From Chitinophagaceae bacterium UBA2793 (lineage in GTDB: Bacteria > Bacteroidota > Bacteroidia > Chitinophagales > Chitinophagaceae), in the NCBI GenBank assembly GCA_002352045.1, contig DEHT01000012.1, positions 1 through 32,819 on the forward strand: 32,819 nt of DNA, given 5' to 3'. The position numbers and the translations under genes were made by a program. Within the stretch, counting starts at the first letter, position 1. Each line of letters begins with the position of its first letter. Of the stretch, positions 8,895 to 16,298 are shown piece by piece. The notes below the pieces were generated by a model. The model worked only from the letters and a program-made list of their open reading frames with translations. It did no database searches and was not told where the DNA came from.

Positions 8895-9530
8895 TTATCG
8901 GTTGAGGTAAAGGTTTACGGCTTCCACTCTTGTGTTTACCTGTAATTTTTTATAAATGTTTTGAACATGTTTTCTTACGGTACCCCAGCTAATATTGAGT
9001 GCATCTGCCACTTCTTTACCAATAAGCCCTTTGGCTAAATGTTCTAATACTTCTTTTTCCCGATCGCTTAAAGCTTCTACCATTGAGTTTTCGGTACCCA
9101 TACTATTGAAACTTGCAACTACTTTTCGTGCAATACTACTACTCATGGGGCTTCCTCCGGCTATTATATCTTCTAACGCTTCTAATATTTTTTGGGGGCC
9201 TTCGGTTTTTAAAATATATCCCGAAGCACCGGCTTTTAATGAATCAAATATTTTTTCATTGTCTTCATAAGCCGTGCACATCATAAACAACATTTGTGGA
9301 AACATTGTTTTTAATGCATTTACACAGCTAATGCCGCTTGCTCCCGGTAAATTAATGTCCATCAAAACCACATCGGGTTTTATGGCCGGTATATATTTCA
9401 TTGCTTCTTCGGCATTGGCATAACTACCTCCCAGCGCATACTCCTTACTCATTTGTATCATCATGTTCATTGCCTCACGTAAATCGGACTTGTCTTCTAC
9501 AATACAAATTATTTTTTTCTCTATTGACAT
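8895..9530 (-). CDS. NarL/FixJ-family response regulator
   Basis: DNA-binding partner of the downstream kinase. The receiver domain has the acidic pair E12-D13, phospho-acceptor D58 (LMDINLP), T86 and K108. The C-terminal LuxR-type HTH starts with LSDREKEVL and includes GKEVADALNIS and TVRKHVQNIYKKL. The open frame reaches an ATG at 9575, but the receiver begins normally from the ATG at 9530 (MSIEKK), giving 211 residues; the extra 15 residues match nothing in the family. A -7-like element (TATTTTTG, 9538-9545) ends just 7 bp before this ATG, so the message may be nearly leaderless. Confidence 0.93.
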   Translation of the reverse strand: MSIEKKIICIVEDKSDLREAMNMMIQMSKEYALGGSYANAEEAMKYIPAIKPDVVLMDINLPGASGISCVNALKTMFPQMLFMMCTAYEDNEKIFDSLKAGASGYILKTEGPQKILEALEDIIAGGSPMSSSIARKVVASFNSMGTENSMVEALSDREKEVLEHLAKGLIGKEVADALNISWGTVRKHVQNIYKKLQVNTRVEAVNLYLNR

Positions 9531-9537
9531 TCTATTG

Positions 9538-9545
9538 CAAAAATA
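9538..9545 (-). promoter_or_regulatory. Possible -7 element of the response regulator gene
   Basis: The minus strand reads TATTTTTG, matching TAnnTTTG, 7 bp upstream of the preferred ATG at 9530. There is no convincing -33 element, so confidence is modest. Confidence 0.3.
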
Positions 9546-9595
9546 CTTCAAAGGCTGTATAGGTAAATACCCCATTAGGCGTACAGCTTACACAT

Positions 9596-11338
9596 TTATG
9601 GTATCGCCGCTAAAAAATCTTTTATTCCCAATACAATTTTATCGGCCATTTGTTGCTGAAATTTCTCATCCATCATCAGGGCTTCTTCGGCCGGATTGCT
9701 TATAAACAAAGTTTCAATTAAGCAGTTAGGATATTCCGTTGGGCTATTGAGCATAAAGTTAAAAGAGCCTATTACACCATACTGTTTTAAGCCTAACTCC
9801 ATCATTCGTTTATTAATACATTCATTTAATTTTTTATACCCTATATGGCGATAATGTGTACTAGTTCCGCCGGACTTTATGGGATCGGAGGAAGAGTTTA
9901 AATGAATGCTCAACAGTAAGTCGGGCAGGCTGTCTCTGTAAAATAAGATCCGCTCTTTATTGTCGAAAAATCTCTCGGCAGTTCTGGTCATAATAACTTT
10001 TACACCCTGAGCTTCTAACGCTTTTTGAAGCTTTAAGGAAACGGCTAGTGCCAGGTTTTTTTCCGAAGAGCCAGTTGGCCCTCCGGCACCCGTATTGCTT
10101 CCGCCATGTCCTGCATCAATTGCTATGGTCAGTTTATTTAAAGAAACATCTGCGGGTTGTTGTTTAATTTTTATTACTAAGTTGTTGCCTCTGTAAAATA
10201 TCTGGTGCCCCCAATGTTGTTTATTTTTCAATTGTATTTTAATGCGAAATATTTCATCGGCTACCTGCTCGTAATCTACATCGGCTACCTCTTTGGCACT
10301 TTGCAATTGAGTAATCCAGTTGGTATTGCTGGTAGCGCCATATACATCTACAATTATTTTATGAGGGTTTATTTGTTGCCAACTTTGGTAGGGCAACCTG
10401 TTTGAAAGATTTACTGTAACATAATCAAATTTATCGTCGCCGTAAACCGACCATTGTCCGGTAAGAGATTGTGGTATTGGAGTGCCTTTGGGTAATAAAC
10501 TTACCAGCTCATCGGGGACATAGGCTGTAAGAGATGGCGCCAACTGTACTTTATAATCATTGCCAACCTTGCCAATAATGTGTAGCTGAACCGAGCTGTC
10601 GATATAACCAATTTTTGAGCCACCCAATCTGTCGCTGCCAAGGCCAAACAGTAAATGGGCCAACCTGCCTTTTGTAATGCCAACATCGGAAGCCAGCGGG
10701 CTCATTACTGAAAATCGGCTGCCGGTTTCTACCGTAATTTTTTTGCCGTTGCTATCGAGGGTTACAGGTATTTTATAAGAAAAAAAACTATCGGTTTGTT
10801 TCACCGTGTATTCTCCTCTGTAGATGCCGGCCATACTATTACCCACGGATAAGGGCATTTCGTACAATGGAATTTTGTTGAAAATACTAACCGCTGCTCC
10901 GGGCAATGCCTTCACTCTAAAACTTATTTTATCGCCTGCCCGCAAAACTAAATTGCCGGCAGGATATGTTTCTATAGATGCTATGGATATGTTTTTCACA
11001 GGCTCATCCGGTAGAGGTAGCTGAAGCCGATAACTTATTTTTTTACTGATAGATTTTTTATCGGTATTGGTAGCTTTTATTTCTATGGTGGTATCGCCTG
11101 GTAACAACGCCAATTGATAAGCAAACCCTCCACTATTATATACTTTCACCGGTTTTTCATTAATGGTAAGCGTACAGCTTTTGCAGGTACTGCCCACAAT
11201 AAATTGTTTGGAGGCGCTTACATTATTGCTCTCTTTGGTTCCGTTAACTAATTTAATAAAAGGCTGTTCTGCTTTTTGAGCTAATAAAACAGAAGAATAA
11301 AAAAGAATTAGTCCAACAACAAAAAATTTTCTTATCAT
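9596..11338 (-). CDS. Secreted N-acetylmuramoyl-L-alanine amidase (Amidase_3)
   Basis: Cleaves the bond between N-acetylmuramic acid and L-alanine in peptidoglycan, in the periplasm. From the ATG at 11338 the protein has 580 residues and a clear signal peptide (MIRKFFVVGLILFYSSVLLAQ). The middle carries a stretch resembling AMIN (about 300-350) and possibly SH3-like folds, unusual N-terminal content for a short amidase. The catalytic domain is about 403-580 with zinc ligands H411 (DAGHGG), E426 (SSEKNL) and H479 (SIHLNSS), and catalytic Glu 542 (LIETLF). An upstream TTG at 11368 is less likely because it would bury the signal peptide. A 7-bp-arm palindrome lies just before the ATG. Confidence 0.93.
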   Translation of the reverse strand: MIRKFFVVGLILFYSSVLLAQKAEQPFIKLVNGTKESNNVSASKQFIVGSTCKSCTLTINEKPVKVYNSGGFAYQLALLPGDTTIEIKATNTDKKSISKKISYRLQLPLPDEPVKNISIASIETYPAGNLVLRAGDKISFRVKALPGAAVSIFNKIPLYEMPLSVGNSMAGIYRGEYTVKQTDSFFSYKIPVTLDSNGKKITVETGSRFSVMSPLASDVGITKGRLAHLLFGLGSDRLGGSKIGYIDSSVQLHIIGKVGNDYKVQLAPSLTAYVPDELVSLLPKGTPIPQSLTGQWSVYGDDKFDYVTVNLSNRLPYQSWQQINPHKIIVDVYGATSNTNWITQLQSAKEVADVDYEQVADEIFRIKIQLKNKQHWGHQIFYRGNNLVIKIKQQPADVSLNKLTIAIDAGHGGSNTGAGGPTGSSEKNLALAVSLKLQKALEAQGVKVIMTRTAERFFDNKERILFYRDSLPDLLLSIHLNSSSDPIKSGGTSTHYRHIGYKKLNECINKRMMELGLKQYGVIGSFNFMLNSPTEYPNCLIETLFISNPAEEALMMDEKFQQQMADKIVLGIKDFLAAIP

Positions 11339-11355
11339 TTTACTAAGATAGTAAA
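11339..11355. repeat. Perfect inverted repeat at the amidase start
   Basis: TTTACTA-AGA-TAGTAAA, with 7-bp arms and a 3-nt spacer, ends 1 bp before the amidase ATG and contains the stop codon of the preceding small ORF. It could be an operator or a weak hairpin over the start site. It is AT-rich and could be chance. Confidence 0.4.
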
Positions 11356-11651
11356 GGATGATGAGCAATGCAGACAGATAATTTGTTCTGCAATTGGGCT
11401 AATCCATTAATTGTATAAAACTCATCCGGAAACATATTTGGTTTTGCCAACAGCACGGCAGAACCCACATTGCTCACTGTTATACCTACAAGCCCCGCAT
11501 CAATACGTTTAATATTAACCGGGTAAATTAATTGTAATAAAAATGCGATACTCAATGCAAAAATTAATTTAACAATGCCGGCCTCTTTAAGCCTGCCGTT
11601 CACATGACGGTAACTGGGGGAAACTTTAATACTCCTAAAAGAAGGGTACAT
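11343..11651 (-). CDS. Small putative membrane protein, unknown
   Basis: I do not recognise this 102-residue protein. It has a basic N-terminus, one strong transmembrane segment (about residues 26-46) and then a short soluble part. The stretch VNIKRIDAGLVGITV directly after the membrane segment resembles the start of SPFH/band-7 proteins in Bacteroidota, but the rest does not. Composition is coherent for coding and no other frame is better. Its stop lies 4 bp before the amidase ATG on the same strand, suggesting co-transcription. It could be a real small gene, or the remnant of a larger one. Confidence 0.45.
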   Translation of the reverse strand: MYPSFRSIKVSPSYRHVNGRLKEAGIVKLIFALSIAFLLQLIYPVNIKRIDAGLVGITVSNVGSAVLLAKPNMFPDEFYTINGLAQLQNKLSVCIAHHPLLS

Positions 11652-12058
11652 TAAAAAATATGTACAAATAAAATTACGGATATCATTGTGGTTAATTTAA
11701 TTGTAAGTATGTAATACATGATATGTTTTACATGTAAAATGCAAAGAAAGAATAAAATGTAAAGCCGGTGGAAGAGCCTGCAATATTAACCCGATACAAC
11801 CAGGTTATAAGAAAAAAATAATGTTTGCATCAATAAAATTAAAATGTTACTTCTCCATTTGTTTTGTAGAAAATGACTCATTCCTGCTTTGGTTGTTTTA
11901 CGGGTTGCAGGAAAATTGTATTTTTCTATTATTGTGCAAAAAAAGAGGCTGTCTCAAAAGTCCGAGACAGCCTCTTTTTATTCGGTAAGGGGATGGAGAA
12001 ATTTTTTGTTTAAGCGATTCTCAAGGCTTACATTTTACTTTTGATACATCCTCAAAAA
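11652..12058. other. 407-bp intergenic region
   Basis: No coding region is supported. The only clear element is the strong hairpin terminator at 11938-11979. The stretch 11700-11850 is AT-rich with short self-complementary runs such as TTTTACATGTAAAA but nothing assignable. Confidence 0.6.
11938..11979. terminator. Strong bidirectional-looking terminator
   Basis: Two perfectly complementary 16-bp arms (11940-11955 and 11964-11979) enclose an 8-nt loop. A/T runs flank both sides, giving a T-tail on either strand. It lies 80 bp after the M28 peptidase gene (minus strand), which it most likely terminates. The core GAGGCTGTCTC also resembles the ends of some insertion sequences from memory; no transposase is present. 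Confidence 0.8.
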
Positions 12059-13648
12059 CTATCTTGTTTCATTATCCAATGGAATATCTCTCTTTAGCAT
12101 ATCATTTCGATTGGCCATTTCCCAGGCAGTATGAAAAATCATACGGGTTCTTTTTTCTAACAAGGGCCAGTAAATTTTTTCAACATCATCTCCCGGTTTA
12201 TGGTAATCGCTTTTTAGCATACCGTCGTAAAAAAACAAAACCGGAACACCCTTGCGAGCAAAGTTGTAATGGTCGCTACGAAAATAAATTCTGTTAGGAT
12301 CTTTGGGGTCATCAAATTTATAATCCAATATCAAGCCTGTATATTTATTATTCATTCCTTCGTTGATGATGGGCAAGTCGCTGCTTAGCTTATTGTGTCC
12401 TACAACATATACATAGTTCAATGTATCGTCTTTCATTCTTTCGGTATCTATTCTGCCAATCATATCTATATTCAAATCAACAGTTGTTTTATCTAACGGA
12501 TAAATTGGATGATCGCTGTAATATTCACTGCCCCACAATCCTTTCTCTTCTCCACTCACTGCCATAATAACCACCGTGCGGCGAGGGCCTTTACCTTCGG
12601 CTTTAGCTTTTGCAAAGGCTTCACCAATTTGCATAATAGCTACGGTGCCGCTGCCATCATCATCGGCTCCATTGTGAATTTGTCCGTTAATAATACCCAC
12701 ATGGTCGTAGTGTGCAGTAATAAAAACATATTCATCTTTTTTATCGGAGCCTTCAATAATGCCCAGCACATTGCTTGCATTTACCACCTCACGAACTTTC
12801 TTAAAGTTAAATTCGGTTTTTGCTTTAGTGTCAAACCTATCGGATGCATCAAACAGTGCATTGCTTTTTGCTTTTGCAATGGCAGCAGTAATATAATCGC
12901 CCAATATTGATTTTGCAAAAGCATGAGAAAGCTGGGCATAGTGAACGGCTCCTTTTTTGCCTGATTCTCTTGGATAATACACATTTGTTTTTTTGCTGGC
13001 ATCCGCTGCTCTTGGGGTAAAGCTTTCGGCATTTGCATTTATAACAATTACGCCCTTAGCACCTTTTGCATTGGCTACAGCTATTTTTTTAAGCAATCCC
13101 GGAAATGTCCATTCCGAAGGCCGGGTAGCACTACTTCCTAAAAAATATTTTCCATCTTTTTTAGGTTCCCCTAAAAAAATGGCAACCGTTTTTCCTTTCA
13201 CATTCAACCCTTCGTAATCGTTGTAATTCTTATCTTCAATACCATAGCCTGCAAATACAATTGAGTTGCTTTTTACTTTGCCGTTGTCGTTGTTGTTAAC
13301 CGGGCTAATATAATCGGTACCATAAACAGCATCTTTTCCGACTACTTTTAAAGTACTGCTAATAGTGCTGTCTTTGTATAATGGATAATACTGCTGATAG
13401 TTTCCTTTTAAAGGTGCTGCCGGCTGCAGGCCTATGGATTTATAGTAGTTTTCAATGTATGCCGCTGCTTTTCGTTGGCCTTCTTTACCTGTCTCCCGGC
13501 CTTCCATATCGTCGGCCGCCAGGATGGTTAAATGTTTTTGCAGCTCAGAAGTTTGAATAATACCTGCATATTTTGTAGCATCATCTACTTGTGCAAATGC
13601 GCTTGCCCCTATAAATAACAATGGGAGCATTGAAAATTTTTTCATCAT
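12059..13648 (-). CDS. Secreted M28-family zinc peptidase
   Basis: Aminopeptidase-like enzyme of 529 residues exported by a signal peptide ending in SAFAQ (about residue 20). A protease-associated (PA) insert spans roughly 110-260. The co-catalytic dizinc site is complete: H313 (TAHYDH), bridging D329 (NGADDDGSG), catalytic E367 and ligand E368 (SGEEKG), D395 (NIDMIG) and H483 (DYHKPGD). It likely degrades peptides in the periplasm or outside the cell. Two adjacent ATG codons (13648 and 13645) are equivalent starts. A 7-bp-arm inverted repeat lies 11 bp upstream. The gene is followed by a strong terminator. Confidence 0.93.
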   Translation of the reverse strand: MMKKFSMLPLLFIGASAFAQVDDATKYAGIIQTSELQKHLTILAADDMEGRETGKEGQRKAAAYIENYYKSIGLQPAAPLKGNYQQYYPLYKDSTISSTLKVVGKDAVYGTDYISPVNNNDNGKVKSNSIVFAGYGIEDKNYNDYEGLNVKGKTVAIFLGEPKKDGKYFLGSSATRPSEWTFPGLLKKIAVANAKGAKGVIVINANAESFTPRAADASKKTNVYYPRESGKKGAVHYAQLSHAFAKSILGDYITAAIAKAKSNALFDASDRFDTKAKTEFNFKKVREVVNASNVLGIIEGSDKKDEYVFITAHYDHVGIINGQIHNGADDDGSGTVAIMQIGEAFAKAKAEGKGPRRTVVIMAVSGEEKGLWGSEYYSDHPIYPLDKTTVDLNIDMIGRIDTERMKDDTLNYVYVVGHNKLSSDLPIINEGMNNKYTGLILDYKFDDPKDPNRIYFRSDHYNFARKGVPVLFFYDGMLKSDYHKPGDDVEKIYWPLLEKRTRMIFHTAWEMANRNDMLKRDIPLDNETR

Positions 13649-13659
13649 AATGTTTTAAG

Positions 13660-13677
13660 CTTATTTGGCAAAATAAG
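13660..13677. repeat. Inverted repeat upstream of the M28 gene
   Basis: CTTATTT-GGCA-AAATAAG, with perfect 7-bp arms, lies 11 bp before the M28 ATG where promoter -7 or operator sequences are expected. The minus strand contains TTATTTTG, near the -7 consensus, so it may overlap the promoter. Confidence 0.35.
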
Positions 13678-13767
13678 GAAAGAAATAAAAGGAAGCTTAT
13701 TGATTTTTATGAGTGGTGAATTGCAGAGTTACTCTATTGCTAAGAATCTTGCTTTGTTTCAATGGTT

Positions 13768-13785
13768 GAAGTAATATTTTACTTC
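13768..13785. repeat. Inverted repeat after rpiB
   Basis: GAAGTAA-TATT-TTACTTC, with perfect 7-bp arms, lies 31 bp after the rpiB stop. It lacks a T-tail on the minus strand, so it is at best a weak terminator. Confidence 0.35.
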
Positions 13786-13816
13786 GATATGTGCAGAATT
13801 GCACCTTCTTAAAACC

Positions 13817-14266
13817 TTAACAGGCAATTTTCTTCACTCTACCCTCATGTCTTCCGCCTTCAAACTCGGTATTCATAAAAATGTCGAGCATTTTTTCTGC
13901 ATCACCATCTCTTACAAAACGGGCAGGAATGCAAATAATATTTGCATTGTTATGTTTGCGGGCAAGTTCGGCCAACTCTTCGCCCCAGCAAATGGCCGCA
14001 CGAACGCCTTGATGTTTATTTGCCGTAATGGCCACGCCATTTGCACTACCGCATAATAATACACCAAAACTTGCTTCGCCTTTTTCAACAGCACTTGCTA
14101 CGGGGTGAGCAAAGTCGGGGTAGTCAACAGAATCTTTATTGTAAGTGCCAAAATCTTTAAAAGCCATATTCTCTCCTTCTAAAAAAGAAATTAAATCTTC
14201 TTTACAATCAAAGCCGGCATGATCGCAACCTATGGCAATGGGTTTGGTAGAATCGAAAATGTACAT
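13817..14266 (-). CDS. rpiB: Ribose-5-phosphate isomerase B
   Basis: Interconverts ribose 5-phosphate and ribulose 5-phosphate in the pentose phosphate pathway; 149 residues, normal for the RpiB/LacAB family. Visible motifs are IAIGCDHAGFDCK at the N-terminus, the catalytic Cys72 in LLCGSANGVAI, and His105 in RKHNNAN. The RpiB and LacA/B subfamilies look alike; a single subunit gene supports RpiB. The ATG at 14266 follows a perfect -7 element (14305-14312) by 38 bp. The gene is read in the same direction as the M28 gene but with a 168-bp gap. Confidence 0.93.
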   Translation of the reverse strand: MYIFDSTKPIAIGCDHAGFDCKEDLISFLEGENMAFKDFGTYNKDSVDYPDFAHPVASAVEKGEASFGVLLCGSANGVAITANKHQGVRAAICWGEELAELARKHNNANIICIPARFVRDGDAEKMLDIFMNTEFEGGRHEGRVKKIAC

Positions 14267-14304
14267 AATAGAAAATTTAGTGGTTCAACTGACAGAACAC
14301 ATCA

Positions 14305-14312
14305 CAAAGTTA
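14305..14312 (-). promoter_or_regulatory. -7 promoter element of rpiB
   Basis: The minus strand reads TAACTTTG, a perfect TAnnTTTG element, 38 bp before the rpiB ATG. The -33 element is unclear. Confidence 0.5.
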
Positions 14313-14356
14313 AACACTCTATGCGAGAAACGAGTAATCAGAAATGACCAAGGAAA

Positions 14357-15250
14357 CTAACTCCATTCCTTTTCTTCCTTTATTCTTTTTTTATCAATAC
14401 GAGCAACCAGTACAACGCCAATTTCATACAATAATAACAAAGGAAGGGCAACCAATATTTGGCTGGTCCAGTCGGGTGAAGGAGTTATGATAGCCGCAAT
14501 GAATAGAATAATTACAAAAGCATATTTGCGCATTGTACGAAGAAAGTTTGCGCTTATTAACCCAATTTTGCCCAATACCACTGCCAGAATTGGTAATTCA
14601 AATGCAATGCCGCATCCTAAAATAAGATTGGTTAGGCTATCAATATAATCGGTGAGGGTTGGCCTGTATTCATAAGCACCCATGGTGCCTAAAGTAAAAT
14701 TGGCTAAAAAATTAAATGTAAACGGCGCTAATACAAAGTATCCAAAAGCAGCCCCGGTAAAAAAACAAAGCGAAACCCATAAAATACTACCCCTGCTGTA
14801 GCGAACTTCTTTGGGTGAAAGGGCTGGTTTAATAAACCGCCACAGCTCCCAAAATAAATAAGGAAATGCTACTACTAATCCCCCAATCATTGCAATAGAA
14901 ATGGCCGACATAAAGGGGCCACTTACCGTGGTTCCCTGCAAATGAAAAGTTACGGGCGGCATACAAAGAGTATCGCCTAATCTTAAAAAATGGCCTAAAT
15001 CACAAAATAATTTATAGGTAACAAAATTGGGATTTGAAGGTGCTAATATAATATGATCGAATACCCAATCAATTTTAATAAAAATAAGCACCACCGTTAC
15101 TAACCAAACCAGTACACCACGGGCTATATGCCATCTAAGCGCTTCCAGGTGGTCCATAAAACTCATTTCTACATTTTCATCTTCGGCCCCGGAATTACGC
15201 AGTTTCTTAAAAAACTGCTTCCTTGTTTTTTCTGTAGTATCTAATGCCAC
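14357..15250 (-). CDS. tatC: Sec-independent protein translocase TatC
   Basis: Core receptor of the twin-arginine translocase in the inner membrane. The family N-terminal motif MSFMDHLEALRWH is at residues 29-41, followed by six hydrophobic helices and a basic tail. At 297 residues it is longer than the usual ~250, because of a 28-residue polar N-terminal extension and a periplasmic insert with two Cys between helices 1 and 2. The start is a GTG at 15250; a near-consensus -7 element (TACCTTTA on the minus strand) about 20 bp upstream supports it, though Met29 remains possible. No tatA/tatB gene is adjacent. Confidence 0.93.
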   Translation of the reverse strand: MALDTTEKTRKQFFKKLRNSGAEDENVEMSFMDHLEALRWHIARGVLVWLVTVVLIFIKIDWVFDHIILAPSNPNFVTYKLFCDLGHFLRLGDTLCMPPVTFHLQGTTVSGPFMSAISIAMIGGLVVAFPYLFWELWRFIKPALSPKEVRYSRGSILWVSLCFFTGAAFGYFVLAPFTFNFLANFTLGTMGAYEYRPTLTDYIDSLTNLILGCGIAFELPILAVVLGKIGLISANFLRTMRKYAFVIILFIAAIITPSPDWTSQILVALPLLLLYEIGVVLVARIDKKRIKEEKEWS

Positions 15251-15363
15251 TTTTAGTAAAAAAATTTTGGTTGTAAAGGTAAGGCAGATTAGGGCTTAAA
15301 CTTTCATAAGAATAACAGCTTGCCAAAATATCTCTTTGTAATTGAGAAACCAAAAAACAAGAA

Positions 15364-15444
15364 GCCCCTGTAGAAACAGGGGCCGTTTACCAAAACTAAC
15401 TGCTTATGAGAAAATTTACTTTACTTGTGTTGTATAATAGATAG
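15364..15444 (+). other. Hairpin plus micro-ORF, possible leader or gene remnant
   Basis: A perfect 8-bp hairpin (GCCCCTGT-AGAA-ACAGGGGC, 15364-15383) is followed 22 bp later by a 12-codon ORF starting at 15406 (MRKFTLLVL..., stop TAG at 15442-15444). The ORF start looks like the beginning of a Bacteroidota signal peptide. No longer gene follows, so it may be the leader and first codons of a lost secreted-protein gene, or a regulatory leader. A similar unit lies at 31367-31445. Confidence 0.4.
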
Positions 15445-15517
15445 ACCAATTAAAGTGCCAAAAATTTAATGCCCTATGTTAAAATAATGGTAATGCTTTA
15501 GCACAGGACTTAAAATG

Positions 15518-15542
15518 AAAAAAGCACCTTGAGGGTGCTTTT
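15518..15542 (-). terminator. Terminator of the Gly/Gln-rich protein gene
   Basis: Nine-bp arms AAAAGCACC (15520-15528) and GGTGCTTTT (15534-15542) enclose a 5-nt loop. On the minus strand the stem is followed by a run of six T, 22 bp after the stop codon at 15564. Confidence 0.75.
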
Positions 15543-15563
15543 AATTTTGCTTTATTTATGTGC

Positions 15564-16187
15564 TTATTTCTGAATAAACCCTTGAATAAGGTCGAGCAGG
15601 CCGCCACCACCATTGCGCTGTTGCTGCTGCTGTGCACCTTGGGTAAATTGTGACACAATGTCCATTAAGCCTCCGCCAGCACCGGATTGTTGCTGTCCGC
15701 CACCGGTAAACTGGCTAATAAGACTTCCAATATCAAGTCCATTGTTTTGTGTTTGTTGAGTAACCTGCCCGCCGGTAATTGAGTTTAATAAATTTTCTAA
15801 AGAGAAAGTACTATTATTGGAATCGTTGGTTTTATTTATCAACCCACCTATTACCGAAGGAATAAGGTTATTGGCAATATTGTTTGCTTGTGCACCTCCA
15901 ATATTGAAGTTGTTCATGAGTTTGCCGGCAAAATGCCCAATCATCATACTTACCATTGGATTAGACAATAGACTTCCTGAGCTTTGATTATTTTGCTGTT
16001 CACCACCGGTAAACATTGAAATGATATTTTGTAAGCCACCGCCGGCCACCATATTTCTTAAGCCTGATGCTACGGTATTAGTTGCTTCTGCTATAATTGC
16101 ATTGTTTTGTTCATTGGGAATGTCGCTATTGTTTATTACAGTTTGTTGCGCATCGCCCTTTACTAAATTGAATAATTCTTCAAGCAT
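15564..16187 (-). CDS. DUF937-like Gly/Gln/Asn-rich protein
   Basis: A 207-residue protein without signal peptide. The N-terminal half has the look of the DUF937 group: helical repeats with ISMFTGG, NPMVSMMIGHFAGKL and IPSVIGGLI. The C-terminal half is low-complexity with poly-Gln runs separating repeats of a motif like GGLMDIVSQFTQG (about residues 150-205). The function of DUF937 proteins is not settled. It sits downstream of the helicase gene on the same strand with a 111-bp gap, but has its own terminator; there is no evidence that it belongs to the helicase operon. Confidence 0.75.
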   Translation of the reverse strand: MLEELFNLVKGDAQQTVINNSDIPNEQNNAIIAEATNTVASGLRNMVAGGGLQNIISMFTGGEQQNNQSSGSLLSNPMVSMMIGHFAGKLMNNFNIGGAQANNIANNLIPSVIGGLINKTNDSNNSTFSLENLLNSITGGQVTQQTQNNGLDIGSLISQFTGGGQQQSGAGGGLMDIVSQFTQGAQQQQQRNGGGGLLDLIQGFIQK

Positions 16188-16298
16188 TGTACTTTTATTT
16201 TAAGATTAAAAAATGCCTGTGTGATACAGGGCGGTTAAGGTAATTAAATATTTTTTTAGAAAGCATTTTAATTTATCAGTAAATAATTTCTACTAAGA

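Larger units (their letters stand above)
15251..15563. other. 313-bp intergenic region with two hairpins
   Basis: This stretch contains no full gene. It holds a G/C-rich hairpin followed by a 12-codon ORF on the plus strand, and the terminator of the downstream-reading minus-strand gene. Both are listed separately. Confidence 0.6.

Noticed and set aside
7147..9530. AhpD-like gene as part of the two-component operon only
   Set aside because: A perfect -7 element in the 36-bp gap suggests at least partly independent transcription, so no functional link is claimed.
11338..11651. Reading the amidase from the upstream TTG at 11368
   Set aside because: The ATG at 11338 gives a typical signal peptide; the longer form would add residues before it and overlap the preceding ORF.
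12509..12910. 133-codon plus-strand reading frame opposite the M28 peptidase gene
   Set aside because: It lies entirely inside a well-supported gene on the other strand, is rich in unlikely residue mixtures and has no family resemblance.
15600..15780. Repeated CTGTTGCTGCTG-type sequence as a possible DNA repeat array
   Set aside because: The repetition comes from poly-Gln and Gly-rich coding sequence, not from a CRISPR or satellite.
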